From the NCBI RefSeq assembly GCF_900104515.1, contig NZ_FNJL01000020.1:1-64000 (forward strand): DNA of 64,000 bases, written 5' to 3'. Shown here in pieces: positions 25,979-35,990 of this stretch (within the stretch, counting starts at the first letter, position 1; every line of letters starts with the position of its first letter). The notes beneath the pieces were generated by a model. The model made no database searches, had not been told where the DNA came from, and saw nothing but the letters and a program-made list of their open reading frames with translations. Position numbers and translations under genes: made by a program. The DNA is from Paracidovorax cattleyae. Its GTDB lineage: Bacteria; Pseudomonadota; Gammaproteobacteria; Burkholderiales; Burkholderiaceae_C.

Positions 25979-26527
25979 ATGGAACAGTTTCACGGCACCA
26001 CCATCCTCAGCGTCCGCCGCCAGGCCGCGGACGGCACCATCCAGGTCGCCATCGGCGGCGACGGGCAGGTCACGCTCGGCAACATTGTCGTCAAGGGGTC
26101 GGCGCGCAAGGTGCGCAAGCTGCACCACGGCAAGGTGCTCGCGGGCTTCGCGGGCGCCACGGCCGATGCCTTCACCCTCTTCGAGCGCTTCGAGGCCAAG
26201 CTGGAGAAGCACCAGGGCCACCTGACGCGCGCCGCCATCGAGCTCACCAAGGACTGGCGCACCGACCGCGTGCTGCGCCGCCTGGAGGCCATGCTGGCCG
26301 TGGCGGATGCCAGCGCCTCGCTCATCATCACCGGCAACGGCGATGTGCTGGAGCCGGAGCAGGGCATCGTGGCCATCGGATCGGGCGGCGCGTATGCGCA
26401 TTCGGCTGCCAAGGCACTGCTGAACCACACCGAGTTGTCCGCCGAGGAGATCGTGCGCAAGTCGCTCGCCATCGCGGGCGAGCTGTGCATCTACACGAAC
26501 ATGCACCACACCGTCGAGACGCTCTGA
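25979..26527 (+). CDS. hslV: ATP-dependent protease proteolytic subunit HslV (ClpQ)
   Basis: 182 residues. HslV forms the double-hexamer threonine protease of the HslUV complex. The pro-sequence MEQFHG precedes the catalytic Thr7 (TTILSVRR), so the peptide is expected to be removed. GGDGQVTLG and [15 protein letters not shown] are canonical. Compared with E. coli, about five extra residues (within QAADGTIQ) sit in the first beta hairpin. It is followed 64 bp later by hslU, its ATPase partner. Confidence 0.96.
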   Translation: MEQFHGTTILSVRRQAADGTIQVAIGGDGQVTLGNIVVKGSARKVRKLHHGKVLAGFAGATADAFTLFERFEAKLEKHQGHLTRAAIELTKDWRTDRVLRRLEAMLAVADASASLIITGNGDVLEPEQGIVAIGSGGAYAHSAAKALLNHTELSAEEIVRKSLAIAGELCIYTNMHHTVETL

Positions 26528-26591
26528 CGCCCCCGCGCCCTTCGCCCTTTTGCCTGCCGGTTCCCGGCCCGTCCTTTCCCGAGTGTCCACC

Positions 26592-27911
26592 ATGTCTTCC
26601 ATGACCCCCCAGGAAATCGTCTCCGAGCTCGACCGCCACATCGTGGGCCAGTCGGGTGCCAAGCGCGCTGTCGCCATCGCGCTGCGCAACCGCTGGCGCC
26701 GCCAGCAGGTCGATCCCGGACTGCGCCAGGAGATCACCCCCAAGAACATCCTGATGATCGGCCCCACCGGCGTCGGCAAGACCGAGATCGCCCGCCGCCT
26801 CGCCCGGCTGGCGGACGCCCCGTTCATCAAGGTGGAGGCCACCAAGTTCACCGAGGTGGGCTATGTCGGCAAGGACGTGGATTCCATCGTGCGCGACCTC
26901 GTCGAGGTGGCCGTCAAGCAGACCCGCGAAGCCGACGTGAAGAAGGTGCGTGCCCGCGCCGAGGACGCCGCCGAGGACCGCATCCTCGACGTGCTCATCC
27001 CCACGGCGCGCACGACGGGGGATCAGCCCGCGGACAGCACCGCGCGCCAGGTGTTCCGCAAGAAGCTGCGCGAGGGCCGGCTGGACGACAAGGAGATCGA
27101 GATCGACCTGGCCGATGCCCGGCCCCAGCTCGAGATCATGGGCCCCCAGGGCATGGAGGAAATGGCCGAACAGCTGCGCGGCATGTTCAGCCAGATGGGC
27201 CAGGAGCGCCGCAAGACGCGCAAGCTCCGGATCGCCGAGGCGCTGAAGCTGCTCACCGACGAGGAGGCGGGCAGGCTGGTCAACGAAGAGGAGGTCAGGA
27301 CGCGCGCCCTGCAGAATGCCGAGCAGAACGGCATCGTGTTCATCGACGAGATCGACAAGGTCGCCACGCGCCAGGAAGCGGGCGGTTCCGACGTCTCCCG
27401 CCAGGGCGTGCAGCGCGACCTGCTGCCGCTGGTGGAGGGCACCACGGTGAGCACCAAATACGGCATGGTGAAGACCGACCACATCCTTTTCATCGCTTCG
27501 GGCGCCTTTCACCTCGCCAAGCCCAGCGACCTGATCCCCGAGCTGCAGGGGCGCTTCCCCATCCGCGTCGAACTGGAGTCGCTCTCGGTGGGGGATTTCG
27601 AGGCCATACTGACCCAGACGCATGCCTCCCTGGTGAAGCAGTACCAGGCGCTGCTGGCGACCGAAGGCGTCACGCTGGAGTTCGCCCCCGAGGGCATCAC
27701 CCGCCTGGCCCGCATCGCCTTCGAGGTGAACGAGCGCACCGAGAACATCGGCGCGCGCCGGCTGTCCACGGTGATGGAGCGGCTGCTGGACGAGGTGAGC
27801 TTCGACGCCGCGAAACTCTCCGGCCAGACCGTGCGCGTCGATGCCGCCTACGTGGACGGACGCCTCGCGAGCCTGAGCCAGAACGAAGATCTTTCGCGCT
27901 ACATCCTGTAA
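26592..27911 (+). CDS. hslU: HslUV ATPase subunit HslU (ClpY)
   Basis: 439 residues. This AAA+ unfoldase feeds substrates into HslV. Walker [10 protein letters not shown] lies at about 57-65, Walker B IVFIDEID in mid-protein, and the pore motif GYVG near residue 90. An intermediate domain inserts between about 110 and 245. The sensor-2 region ([17 protein letters not shown]) and the C-terminal tail LSRYIL, which docks into HslV, are intact. The start is the ATG at 26592 giving [11 protein letters not shown] strong terminator follows 60 bp after the stop. Confidence 0.97.
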   Translation: MSSMTPQEIVSELDRHIVGQSGAKRAVAIALRNRWRRQQVDPGLRQEITPKNILMIGPTGVGKTEIARRLARLADAPFIKVEATKFTEVGYVGKDVDSIVRDLVEVAVKQTREADVKKVRARAEDAAEDRILDVLIPTARTTGDQPADSTARQVFRKKLREGRLDDKEIEIDLADARPQLEIMGPQGMEEMAEQLRGMFSQMGQERRKTRKLRIAEALKLLTDEEAGRLVNEEEVRTRALQNAEQNGIVFIDEIDKVATRQEAGGSDVSRQGVQRDLLPLVEGTTVSTKYGMVKTDHILFIASGAFHLAKPSDLIPELQGRFPIRVELESLSVGDFEAILTQTHASLVKQYQALLATEGVTLEFAPEGITRLARIAFEVNERTENIGARRLSTVMERLLDEVSFDAAKLSGQTVRVDAAYVDGRLASLSQNEDLSRYIL

Positions 27912-27970
27912 GAAGCGATCTTTTCCTACAGACTTGCGGAGTTTTTCGCGGGTCTTTTCACGCCATCGAG

Positions 27971-28006
27971 CCGCCGCCCGGACGCCAGCCGCCGGGCGGC
28001 GGTTTT
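27971..28006 (+). terminator. Intrinsic terminator after hslU
   Basis: A perfect 11-bp stem: CCGCCGCCCGG (27971-27981), ten-base loop, CCGGGCGGCGG (27992-28002), followed by TTTT. It would end the hslVU transcript before the dcw promoter. Confidence 0.85.
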
Positions 28007-28197
28007 GCCTGGGCCGCGGCGAGGGCTGGGCGGCCGGGCAGGGCGCCGGAGTCCTGTTCCCATTCCACGTTGGCGCCAGACCCTAAGGTATCACTTCCAC
28101 AGCATTTGCTAAGTGCTTATCCGGGAAGGGAAATCATCCCCGATATACGTTTGCAATCAGCGCTAAGTCGTTGATTTCATTGCAAAACTTTGTTGCA
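28007..28197. other. Non-coding stretch upstream of the dcw promoter
   Basis: No gene seen. The GC content falls sharply here compared with the flanks, and several AT-rich patches occur (for example GATATA at 28142), which could be further promoter or regulator sites. None has a convincing pair of hexamers. Confidence 0.5.
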
Positions 28198-28232
28198 CCC
28201 GATCTTGCGATCGGGCCTTTTCCTGCTACAGT
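28198..28232 (+). promoter_or_regulatory. Main dcw (mra) promoter with hairpin dyad
   Basis: TTGCGA (28205-28210) and TACAGT (28227-28232) are 16 bp apart, a plausible sigma-70 pair. The -35 lies inside a perfect dyad CCCGATC-TTGC-GATCGGG (28198-28215), which could be a regulator site or a weak hairpin. Transcription would begin at about 28240, inside the MraZ boxes, leaving a leader of about 80 nt before the GTG start of mraZ. Confidence 0.6.
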
Positions 28233-28263
28233 GCAAAAAAGTGCAATTAAGTGGTGAAAAGTG
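28230..28263 (+). promoter_or_regulatory. Four MraZ boxes at exact 10-bp spacing
   Basis: AGTG occurs at 28230, 28240, 28250 and 28260, each preceded by A-rich bases. Direct repeats with one-helical-turn pitch near the -10 and start site of the mra promoter are the known form of MraZ binding sites; mollicute boxes share the AAAGTG core. They overlap the -10 element, so MraZ bound here would repress its own operon. Confidence 0.8.
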
Positions 28264-28319
28264 CCCTCCAACCCCGTTCTCGGCGGGAAGTGGCGGCGAC
28301 AACCTGTCGGGGTCTAACG

Positions 28320-28748
28320 GTGTTTCAAGGGGCGTCATCGCTGAGTCTGGATGCGAAGGGTAGGCTTTCCGTGCCCACCCGGCATCGTGACGTCCTGAGC
28401 GCGACGGCCGGCGGACAGCTCACCATCACCAAGCACCCCCACGGCTGCCTCATGGTCTTCCCCCGTCCCGAATGGGAGAAATTCCGCGAGCGCATCGCCG
28501 AGCTGCCGATGTCGGCCCAGTGGTGGAAGCGCATCTTCCTGGGCAACGCCCAGGACGTGGAAATGGACGGCACGGGCCGTGTGCTCGTGGCGCCCGAACT
28601 GCGGCAGGCCGCGGGCATCACCAAGGACACCATGCTGCTGGGCATGGGCCACCACTTCGAGCTCTGGGACAAGGCCACCTACGAGGCCCAGGAAGCCCAG
28701 GCCATGCAGGGCGAGATGCCCGAAGCCTTCAAGGACTTTTCTTTCTGA
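28320..28748 (+). CDS. mraZ: Transcriptional regulator MraZ
   Basis: 142 residues beginning at GTG 28320, which gives the canonical [23 protein letters not shown] second copy of the AbrB-like fold reads [22 protein letters not shown]. MraZ forms a ring that binds direct repeats before its own gene and represses the division cluster. A longer frame opens at 28251, but it would start inside the MraZ boxes and the extra residues do not match the family. It is followed 5 bp later by rsmH. Confidence 0.96.
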   Translation: MFQGASSLSLDAKGRLSVPTRHRDVLSATAGGQLTITKHPHGCLMVFPRPEWEKFRERIAELPMSAQWWKRIFLGNAQDVEMDGTGRVLVAPELRQAAGITKDTMLLGMGHHFELWDKATYEAQEAQAMQGEMPEAFKDFSF

Positions 28749-28753
28749 AGGCC

Positions 28754-29689
28754 ATGGCGGACACCACGACACTGCTGCATACCACCGTCCTGCTGGACGA
28801 GGCGGTCGATGCCCTGCTGGGGGGCGCCGGCCCCTCGCCCGCCGGCGTCTGGATCGACGCGACCTTCGGCCGGGGAGGGCATTCGCGCAGGATATTGGAG
28901 AGGCTGGGGCCGCAGGGCCGCCTCGTGGCTTTCGACAAAGACCCCGAGGCGATCCAGGAAGCAGCGCGCATCACCGATGCGCGCTTTTCCATTCGGCACG
29001 AGGGTTTTCGCCATCTGGCCGACCTGCCCGAGCGCAGCGCGGCCGGCATCCTCATGGATCTGGGCGTGAGTTCGCCGCAGATCGACAGCCCCGCGCGCGG
29101 TTTCAGTTTCCGGTTCGACGGCCCCCTGGACATGCGCATGGACACCACGCGCGGCGAGAGCGTGGCCGACTGGCTGGCGACGGCCGACATGGGGCAGATT
29201 GCGGAGGTGATTCGTGAATACGGTGAAGAACGGTTTGCTGGCCCCATTGCAAAGGCGATTGTTGCTCGGCGCGCGGAGCGCGGCCCGCTGCGCACCACCT
29301 CCGAGCTGGCCCAGCTCGTGGCTGGCGCGGTCAAGACCCGCGAGGCCGGCCAGAACCCCGCGACCCGGACCTTTCAGGCTCTTCGGATTTTCATCAACGC
29401 AGAGCTTGAGGAGCTGCAGGCCGCGCTAGAGGCCAGCCTGCGCGTGCTCGCACCGGGCGGCAGGCTCGCGGTGATCAGCTTCCATTCGCTCGAAGACCGC
29501 ATCGTCAAGCAGTTCATCGCGCAGCACTCCAGGGAGGTGTACGACCGCCGCGCGCCGTTCGCCACGCCGCAGCCGATGCGGCTGAAGGCGCTGGACCGCA
29601 TCAAGCCGGATGCCGCCGAGGTGGAGTCCAACCCCCGCGCGCGCAGCGCCGTGATGCGCGTGGCCGAGCGCACGGAGGTGCCGGCATGA
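28754..29689 (+). CDS. rsmH: 16S rRNA m4C1402 methyltransferase RsmH
   Basis: 311 residues. Adds the N4-methyl group to C1402 of 16S rRNA. The SAM-binding motif is [10 protein letters not shown] (about 36-45). [29 protein letters not shown] and [15 protein letters not shown] are hallmarks, and [15 protein letters not shown] lies near the C terminus. The ATG overlaps nothing, but the gene's end overlaps ftsL by 4 bp, starting the chain of coupled genes. Confidence 0.97.
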   Translation: MADTTTLLHTTVLLDEAVDALLGGAGPSPAGVWIDATFGRGGHSRRILERLGPQGRLVAFDKDPEAIQEAARITDARFSIRHEGFRHLADLPERSAAGILMDLGVSSPQIDSPARGFSFRFDGPLDMRMDTTRGESVADWLATADMGQIAEVIREYGEERFAGPIAKAIVARRAERGPLRTTSELAQLVAGAVKTREAGQNPATRTFQALRIFINAELEELQAALEASLRVLAPGGRLAVISFHSLEDRIVKQFIAQHSREVYDRRAPFATPQPMRLKALDRIKPDAAEVESNPRARSAVMRVAERTEVPA

Positions 29690-30024
29690 CGCGCCTGAGC
29701 CTGGTGTTGCTGGTGGGCGTGCTGGCCAGCGCGCTCTACCTCGTGCGCACGCAGTACGAGTCGCGCCTGCTGTTCACCGAACTGGACCGCGCCGTCAGCG
29801 AATCCCGCCGCCTGGAGACGGAGCACCAGCGGCTGCAGGTCGAAAAGCGCGCCCAGGCCACGCCGCTGCGGGTGGAGAAGCTCGCGCGCGACCGGCTGCA
29901 GATGCGCACCGCCACGCCGGCGATCACCCAGTACGTGACGGACGACGGCACGCCCGTGCCGACCCCCACCGCACCGGCGGCGGGCGCCTCCGCCGCCACG
30001 GCGCCTGCGGGAGCTCGCCGATGA
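29686..30024 (+). CDS. ftsL: Cell division protein FtsL
   Basis: 112 residues: one membrane helix at about 4-21 ([16 protein letters not shown]), then a coiled coil (about 30-75, [21 protein letters not shown]) and a short Ala/Pro/Thr tail. FtsL bridges FtsB and FtsQ and helps activate FtsWI. Sequence similarity in this family is weak, so the call rests also on its fixed place between rsmH and ftsI, with ATGA overlaps on both sides. Confidence 0.93.
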   Translation: MTRLSLVLLVGVLASALYLVRTQYESRLLFTELDRAVSESRRLETEHQRLQVEKRAQATPLRVEKLARDRLQMRTATPAITQYVTDDGTPVPTPTAPAAGASAATAPAGARR

Positions 30025-31766
30025 GCCGCAGCGTCCTCTACACCTCCAGCCCGCTGCTCGCGAGCAAGACGCCCGTCTGGCGCAGCAAGTTCATCGTCGC
30101 CATGGTGGCGCTGGGCTTCCTGGCGCTGGCCGGGCGCGCGGCGTACGTGCAGGTGTTCGGCAACGACTTCTTCCAGCGCCAGGGCGAAGTGCGCTTCGCA
30201 CGCACGCTGGAACTGCCCGCCAACCGGGGCCGCATCCTGGACCGCAACGGACTGATCCTGGCCTCCAGCGTGCCGGCCGCCAGCATCTGGGCCATTCCCG
30301 AAGACGTGGAGCAGGACAACCCCGAGGTGCAGGCCAAGCTGCGCCAGCTGGCCAAACTGCTGGACATGCCGCTGTCTGCCCTGCAGGCCAGGCTGGCGGA
30401 CGAGGACAAGACCTTCGTCTGGATCAAGCGCCAGCTCGACTGGGACGTGGGCGTGCAGATCGCCGCCCTGGACATCAAGGGCATCTACCAGCGCAAGGAA
30501 TACAAGCGCCAGTACCCCGAGGGCGAATCGGCCGCGCACGTGGTGGGCTTCACCAACGTGGAAGACCATGGCCAGGAAGGCGTGGAACTGGCGTTCGACA
30601 AGGACCTGGCCGGCAAGCCCGGCTCGCGCCGCGTCATCAAGGACCGCCTGGGCCGCGTCGTGGAAGGCGTGGGTGCCGAGGTGCCGCCCGTCGATGGCAA
30701 GGACATGCAACTGTCGATCGACAGCAAGGTGCAGTTCTTCGCCTATCAGAAGCTGCGCGACCAGGTGGCGCTGCACAAGGCCAAGGCGGGCAGCGTGGTG
30801 GTGATCGACGCGCACACCGGCGAGCTGCTGGCGCTGGCCAACTACCCGAGCTACGTGCCCGACAAGCGCCAGAACCTGACCGGCGAGCAGCTGCGCAACC
30901 GCGCCATCACCGACGTGTTCGAGCCCGGCTCGACCATGAAGCCGTTCACCATCGGCCTCGCGCTCGAGACCGGCCGCGTGCGGCCCGACACCATCGTCGA
31001 CACCAATCCCGGGCGCGTCACGATCACCGGCTCGACGATCTCGGACACCCACAACTACGGCGTGCTGACCGTGGAAGGCGTGATCCAGAAGTCCAGCAAC
31101 GTGGGCACGACCAAGATCGCCATGCAGATGCCGGCCAGGGAGATGTGGGAAACCTTTTCCGCCGCGGGATTCGGCCAGAAGCCGCAGATCCATTTCCCCG
31201 GCGTGGTGAGCGGCCGGCTGCGCCCCTACAAGACCTGGCGCCCGGTGGAGCAGGCCACCATGTCGTACGGCTACGGCCTCTCGGCCAGCCTGCTGCAGAT
31301 GGCGCGCTCCTATACGGTGTTCGCCAACGGCGGCAAGATCATTCCCGCCACCATGCTCAAGACGAGCGAGCCCGCCGTGGGCGTGCCGGTGTTCTCCGAG
31401 CGCACCGCCTCGCAGATCCGCAAGATGCTGCAGATGGCGGCAGGCCCGGGGGGCACGGGCCAGCAGGCCCAGACCGTAGGCTATTCCGTGGGCGGCAAGT
31501 CCGGCACGGCGCGCAAGCAGGTGGGCAAAAGCTATGCCTCCGGCAAGTACCGCGCCTGGTTCACCGGCATGGCACCCATCGACAAGCCGCGCATCATCGT
31601 CGCCGTGATGATCGACGAGCCCAGCGCCGGCTCGTTCTACGGCGGCGCCGTGGCCGCGCCGGTGTTCAGCGAGGTGGTGCAGCAGACGCTGCGCATGATG
31701 GGCGTGGCGCCTGATATGGCCGTCAAGCCCCGGATCGTCTCCAATGGCGTGGAGGAGTCGCTATGA
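30021..31766 (+). CDS. ftsI: Peptidoglycan transpeptidase FtsI (PBP3)
   Basis: 581 residues. Septal D,D-transpeptidase. A membrane helix lies at about 23-43, followed by the class B dimerisation domain (RFARTLELPANRGRILDRNG). The penicillin-binding domain has catalytic Ser304 in STMK (304-307), SSN at 358-360 and KSGT at 493-496. The periplasmic module and spacing match PBP3 of gammaproteobacteria. It pairs with FtsW, encoded later in the operon. Overlaps ftsL and murE by 4 bp each. Confidence 0.97.
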   Translation: MSRSVLYTSSPLLASKTPVWRSKFIVAMVALGFLALAGRAAYVQVFGNDFFQRQGEVRFARTLELPANRGRILDRNGLILASSVPAASIWAIPEDVEQDNPEVQAKLRQLAKLLDMPLSALQARLADEDKTFVWIKRQLDWDVGVQIAALDIKGIYQRKEYKRQYPEGESAAHVVGFTNVEDHGQEGVELAFDKDLAGKPGSRRVIKDRLGRVVEGVGAEVPPVDGKDMQLSIDSKVQFFAYQKLRDQVALHKAKAGSVVVIDAHTGELLALANYPSYVPDKRQNLTGEQLRNRAITDVFEPGSTMKPFTIGLALETGRVRPDTIVDTNPGRVTITGSTISDTHNYGVLTVEGVIQKSSNVGTTKIAMQMPAREMWETFSAAGFGQKPQIHFPGVVSGRLRPYKTWRPVEQATMSYGYGLSASLLQMARSYTVFANGGKIIPATMLKTSEPAVGVPVFSERTASQIRKMLQMAAGPGGTGQQAQTVGYSVGGKSGTARKQVGKSYASGKYRAWFTGMAPIDKPRIIVAVMIDEPSAGSFYGGAVAAPVFSEVVQQTLRMMGVAPDMAVKPRIVSNGVEESL

Positions 31767-33322
31767 CCGAGCCCGTGTCCCCCCCGGTGCACCCCGCGCC
31801 CCCGCTGCTCGGCTCCGTGCCGGAGGCGCTGGAGTGGCTGCGCGCCCATGCCCCGCACGGCGCGCTGCGCACGGACAGCCGCCAGGTCGAGCCCGGCGAC
31901 ATCTTCATCGCCTGGCCCGGCGCGGCGACCGACGGACGCATGCACGTGGGCGAGGCGCTCGCGCGCGGCGCGGCGGCCTGCCTGGTGGAGCGCGAGGGCG
32001 TGGAGGCTTTCCGCTTCGGCGCCGAAGGCGTGGCGGCGCTGCGCGACCTCAAGGCCGCCACCGGCCTGCTGGCCGCCGACTGGTTCGGCATGCCCACGCA
32101 CCGCCTGGACGTGGTGGCGGTGACCGGAACGAACGGCAAGACCAGCACCACCTGGTGGCTCGCCCACGCGCTCAACCTGCTCGCGGGCAGCGGTCTGGCC
32201 CCCCGTGGCGGCTGCGGCCTGATCGGCACCCTGGGCGTGGGCGTGCCGCCCTCGCTGGAGGGCACGGGCCTGACCACGCCCGATCCCGTGCGGCTGCAGC
32301 AGGCCTTCGCCGGCTTCGTGGCCAACGGGCTGGGCGCCTGCGCCATCGAGGCCTCGTCCATCGGGCTCGCGGAGCACCGCCTGGCGGGCATGCGCCTGCG
32401 CTTGGCCGTCTTCACCAATTTCACGCAGGACCACCTGGACTACCACGCAGGCATGGCGGCCTACTGGCAGGCCAAGAGCGCGCTCTTCGACTGGCCCGGA
32501 CTGCAGGCCGCGGTCGTGAACATCGACGACCCCCGCGGCGGCGAACTGGCGGGCACGCTCGCGCAGCGCCCGATCGACCTGTGGACCACCTCGCTCACCG
32601 GCCCGGCCCGGCTGCAGGCCCGCGACATCACGTGGGGCGAGGGCGGCCTGCGCTTCACGGTGGCCGAAGGGGTGCAGGCCCACGTGCTGCAGACGCGCGT
32701 GATCGGCCACTACAACATCCACAACCTGCTCGCCGTGGTCGCTTCCCTGCGCGCGCTGGGCATTCCACTGGAACACGCCCTGTGGGCCTGCGCGCAGCTC
32801 GCGCCCGTGCCCGGCCGCATGGAACTCATCCACGAACCGGACCAGCCGCTGGTGGCCGTGGACTATGCCCACACGCCCGATGCGCTCGAGCAGGCCCTGC
32901 AGGCGCTGCGGCCCGTGGCGGAGCAGCGCGGCGGGCGGCTGTGGTGCGTCTTCGGCTGCGGCGGCAACCGCGACCGGGCCAAGCGGCCGCTCATGGGCCG
33001 CATCGCGCAGCAGCGCGCCGACGCGGTGATCGTGACCAGCGACAACCCGCGCAACGAGGCGCCGGGCGCCATCCTGCACGAGATCCTGCTGGGCACGGTG
33101 GCGGGCACCACGGTGCAGGCCGAGCCCGAACGCGATGCGGCCATCGCTCGCGCCGTCGCCGAAGCGGACGTGCGCGACGTGGTGCTCATCGCCGGCAAGG
33201 GCCACGAGGACTACCAGGAGACAGCGGGCGTGCGCCGGCCCTTCTCGGATGCCGCCCATGCCCGCGCTGCGCTGGCGCAGCGCGGGTCGGCGGCCGGCAG
33301 CGATACGGGAGGCGCGGCATGA
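31763..33322 (+). CDS. murE: UDP-MurNAc-L-Ala-D-Glu:meso-DAP ligase MurE
   Basis: 519 residues. Adds the third stem residue to the peptidoglycan precursor. The ATP loop reads VTGTNGKTSTTWW, and the substrate loop TTPDPVRLQ is present. The specificity motif DNPRNEAP is the DNPR form that marks meso-diaminopimelate as substrate, which fits dapF in this window. The N-terminal domain has the usual R-T-D-S-R-Q-V-E-P-G-D-I sequence binding the uridine part. Starts inside the ftsI stop (ATGA). Confidence 0.96.
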   Translation: MTEPVSPPVHPAPPLLGSVPEALEWLRAHAPHGALRTDSRQVEPGDIFIAWPGAATDGRMHVGEALARGAAACLVEREGVEAFRFGAEGVAALRDLKAATGLLAADWFGMPTHRLDVVAVTGTNGKTSTTWWLAHALNLLAGSGLAPRGGCGLIGTLGVGVPPSLEGTGLTTPDPVRLQQAFAGFVANGLGACAIEASSIGLAEHRLAGMRLRLAVFTNFTQDHLDYHAGMAAYWQAKSALFDWPGLQAAVVNIDDPRGGELAGTLAQRPIDLWTTSLTGPARLQARDITWGEGGLRFTVAEGVQAHVLQTRVIGHYNIHNLLAVVASLRALGIPLEHALWACAQLAPVPGRMELIHEPDQPLVAVDYAHTPDALEQALQALRPVAEQRGGRLWCVFGCGGNRDRAKRPLMGRIAQQRADAVIVTSDNPRNEAPGAILHEILLGTVAGTTVQAEPERDAAIARAVAEADVRDVVLIAGKGHEDYQETAGVRRPFSDAAHARAALAQRGSAAGSDTGGAA

Positions 33323-34821
33323 CCGGCACTCCCATGCTCACGCTGCAGCAGGCGCACGCGCTCGTGCAGGCCCGCATTCCGCAGGCACGCCTGGTGGGCG
33401 GGCCCGACACGCCGATCGTGCGCGTGCACACCGACACGCGCACGCTGCAGCCGGGCGACCTGTTCGTGGCGCTGCGGGGCGAGCGCTTCGACGCCAATGA
33501 ATTCCTCGCGCAGGCGCGTGCGGGCGGCGCGGCGGCGGCCCTGGCCCATCCGGGTCGGCTGGAGACCGCCGGCCTGCCCGGCATCGAGGTGCCGGACACC
33601 CTGGCCGCCCTGGGCGCGCTGGCGGCGGGCTGGCGTGCGCGCCTCGACCTGCCCCTGATCGGCGTCACCGGAAGCAATGGCAAGACCACCGTCACGCAGA
33701 TGACTGCGGCGGTGCTGCGCGCCTGGAAGGGCGGCGCCGCATTTGCAACGCAAGGCAACTTCAACAACGACATCGGCGTGCCGCTCATGCTGCTGCGCCT
33801 GCGCGCCGGGCACGAGGCCGCGGTGATCGAGCTCGGCATGAACCACCCGGGCGAGATCGCGGTGCTTGCCGGCATCGCGCAGCCCACGGTCGCGCTGGTC
33901 AACAACGCCCAGCGCGAGCACCTCGAATTCATGCACACGGTGCAGGCGGTGGCGGAGGAGAACGGCTCGGTGATCTCCGCGCTCCAGGCCGGCGGCGTGG
34001 CGGTATTCCCGGGGGACGATGCCTACGCGCCCCTCTGGCGCGGCCTGGCCGGCGCGCGCCGCTGCCTCGCGTTCGGCATGGAGCCCGGCTCCACGGCGGA
34101 CGTGCGCTGCACCCGTGCGCAGTGGGATTCCGGCGCCTGGAACATACACATCGACACGCCGCAGGGCGGATTCGATGGCACCGTGCGCATCGCAGGGCGC
34201 CACAACGTGGCCAACGCACTGGCCGCCACGGCCTGCGCGCTGGCCGCCGGAGCTCCGCTCGACGCCATCGCGCGCGGCCTCGCGGCCTTCGAGCCGGTGA
34301 AGGGCCGTTCGCGCGCCTTCACGGCCGCGGTGCCGCAGCCGGGCGGCGGCACCCGCCGGATCACGGCCGTGGACGACACCTACAACGCCAACCCCGATTC
34401 CATGCATGCGGCCATCGACGTGCTGGGCGAACTGCCCGGCCCGCGGTTGCTGGTGATGGGCGACATGGGCGAGGTCGGCGACCAGGGGCCGCAGTTCCAT
34501 GCGGAAGCGGGATCGCATGCGCGCGACCGCGGCATCGAGCGGCTGTTCGCGCTGGGAGCGCTCGGCATTCACGCCGTGCAGGCCTTCGGGCCGCAGGCAC
34601 GGCATTTCGACGACATGGCATCGCTGCTCGCGGCGGTGCGGGACGCCGCGCCCTCGACGGGCAGCGTGCTGGTGAAGGGATCGCGGTTCATGAAGATGGA
34701 ACAGGTGGTGCAGGCGCTGGAGGCGCCGGATGCGGTGTCGCAGATCCACCCCGGAGGCAGCGGCCATGGCGCTGCAGCATGTGCACGTACCACCGCGCAA
34801 GGGGGTGTCGCATGCTCCTGA
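33319..34821 (+). CDS. murF: UDP-MurNAc-tripeptide:D-Ala-D-Ala ligase MurF
   Basis: 500 residues. Adds the D-Ala-D-Ala dipeptide made by Ddl. The ATP loop is [27 protein letters not shown] and [16 protein letters not shown] are MurF hallmarks. The C-terminal 30 residues (Gly/His/Ala-rich) are poorly conserved and run past the start of mraY, giving a 10-bp overlap instead of the 4 bp seen at most other junctions. Confidence 0.96.
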   Translation: MTGTPMLTLQQAHALVQARIPQARLVGGPDTPIVRVHTDTRTLQPGDLFVALRGERFDANEFLAQARAGGAAAALAHPGRLETAGLPGIEVPDTLAALGALAAGWRARLDLPLIGVTGSNGKTTVTQMTAAVLRAWKGGAAFATQGNFNNDIGVPLMLLRLRAGHEAAVIELGMNHPGEIAVLAGIAQPTVALVNNAQREHLEFMHTVQAVAEENGSVISALQAGGVAVFPGDDAYAPLWRGLAGARRCLAFGMEPGSTADVRCTRAQWDSGAWNIHIDTPQGGFDGTVRIAGRHNVANALAATACALAAGAPLDAIARGLAAFEPVKGRSRAFTAAVPQPGGGTRRITAVDDTYNANPDSMHAAIDVLGELPGPRLLVMGDMGEVGDQGPQFHAEAGSHARDRGIERLFALGALGIHAVQAFGPQARHFDDMASLLAAVRDAAPSTGSVLVKGSRFMKMEQVVQALEAPDAVSQIHPGGSGHGAAACARTTAQGGVACS

Positions 34822-35990
34822 TGCTGTCCCAGTGGCTGCAGGGCCTGTCGCCCGAATTCGGTTTCTTCCGGGTCTTCCAGTACCTCACCTTCCGCGCGGT
34901 GATGGCGGCCATGACGGCGCTGCTCATCGGGCTCCTGGCGGGGCCGAAGGTGATCCGCATGCTCACCGCGCTCAAGATCGGCCAGCCGATCCGCGGCTAC
35001 GCGATGGAATCGCACCTGTCCAAGAGCGGCACGCCCACCATGGGCGGCGTGCTCATCCTGGGAGCCATCGCCATCTCCACTTTGCTGTGGTTCGATCTGT
35101 CCAACCGCTTCGTCTGGGTGGTGCTGGCCGTCACCCTGGGCTTCGGCGCCATCGGCTGGGTGGACGACTGGCGCAAGGTCGTGCGCAAGGACCCGGAGGG
35201 CATGCGCTCGCGCGAGAAGTATTTCTGGCAGTCCGTCATCGGCATCGTGGCCGCGCTCTACCTGGTGTTCTGCATTTCCGAGAACTCCAATGCGCGCGTG
35301 TTCGAACTCTTCATCACCTGGATCCAGTCGGGCTTCTCGATGGACCTGCCGCCCCAGGCGGGCCTGCTCGTGCCGTTCTTCAAGGAAGTGAGCTACCCGC
35401 TGGGCGTGCTGGGCTTCGTGATCCTGACCTACCTCGTCATCGTGGGCTCCAGCAACGCGGTCAACCTGACCGACGGGCTGGACGGCCTGGCCATCATGCC
35501 GGTGGTCATGGTGGGCGCCTCCCTGGGGGTGTTCGCCTACGTCACGGGCAGCGCGGTGTATTCCAAGTACCTGCTCTTTCCCAACATCGCCGGTGCGGGC
35601 GAACTGCTGATCTTCTGCTCGGCCATGGCCGGCGCGGGGCTGGCCTTCCTCTGGTTCAACACCCATCCGGCGCAGGTCTTCATGGGCGACGTGGGCGCGC
35701 TCGCGCTGGGCGGCGCCCTGGGCACCATCGCCGTGATCGTGCGCCAGGAAATCGTGCTCGCCATCATGGGCGGTATCTTCGTGGTCGAGGCCCTCTCGGT
35801 GATGCTGCAGGTCACCTGGTTCAAGTACACGAAGCGGCGCCATGGCGAGGGCCGGCGCCTGCTCAAGATGGCGCCGCTGCACCACCACTTCGAGAAGAGC
35901 GGCTGGAAGGAGACGCAGGTCGTCGTGCGCTTCTGGATCATCACCATGCTGCTGTGCCTGATCGGCCTCACCACGCTCAAGCTGCGATGA
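34812..35990 (+). CDS. mraY: Phospho-MurNAc-pentapeptide transferase MraY
   Basis: 392 residues, about ten membrane helices. Makes lipid I at the inner membrane from UDP-MurNAc-pentapeptide and undecaprenyl phosphate. The active-site aspartate motifs are seen: [19 protein letters not shown] and [12 protein letters not shown], and the C-terminal [16 protein letters not shown] is diagnostic. The longer frame that begins upstream is murF shadow; I use the ATG at 34812. Confidence 0.97.
   Translation: MLLMLSQWLQGLSPEFGFFRVFQYLTFRAVMAAMTALLIGLLAGPKVIRMLTALKIGQPIRGYAMESHLSKSGTPTMGGVLILGAIAISTLLWFDLSNRFVWVVLAVTLGFGAIGWVDDWRKVVRKDPEGMRSREKYFWQSVIGIVAALYLVFCISENSNARVFELFITWIQSGFSMDLPPQAGLLVPFFKEVSYPLGVLGFVILTYLVIVGSSNAVNLTDGLDGLAIMPVVMVGASLGVFAYVTGSAVYSKYLLFPNIAGAGELLIFCSAMAGAGLAFLWFNTHPAQVFMGDVGALALGGALGTIAVIVRQEIVLAIMGGIFVVEALSVMLQVTWFKYTKRRHGEGRRLLKMAPLHHHFEKSGWKETQVVVRFWIITMLLCLIGLTTLKLR

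Noticed and set aside
28251-28319. Longer N terminus for mraZ
   Set aside because: It would start within the MraZ boxes and adds residues unlike the family; the GTG at 28320 gives the canonical start.
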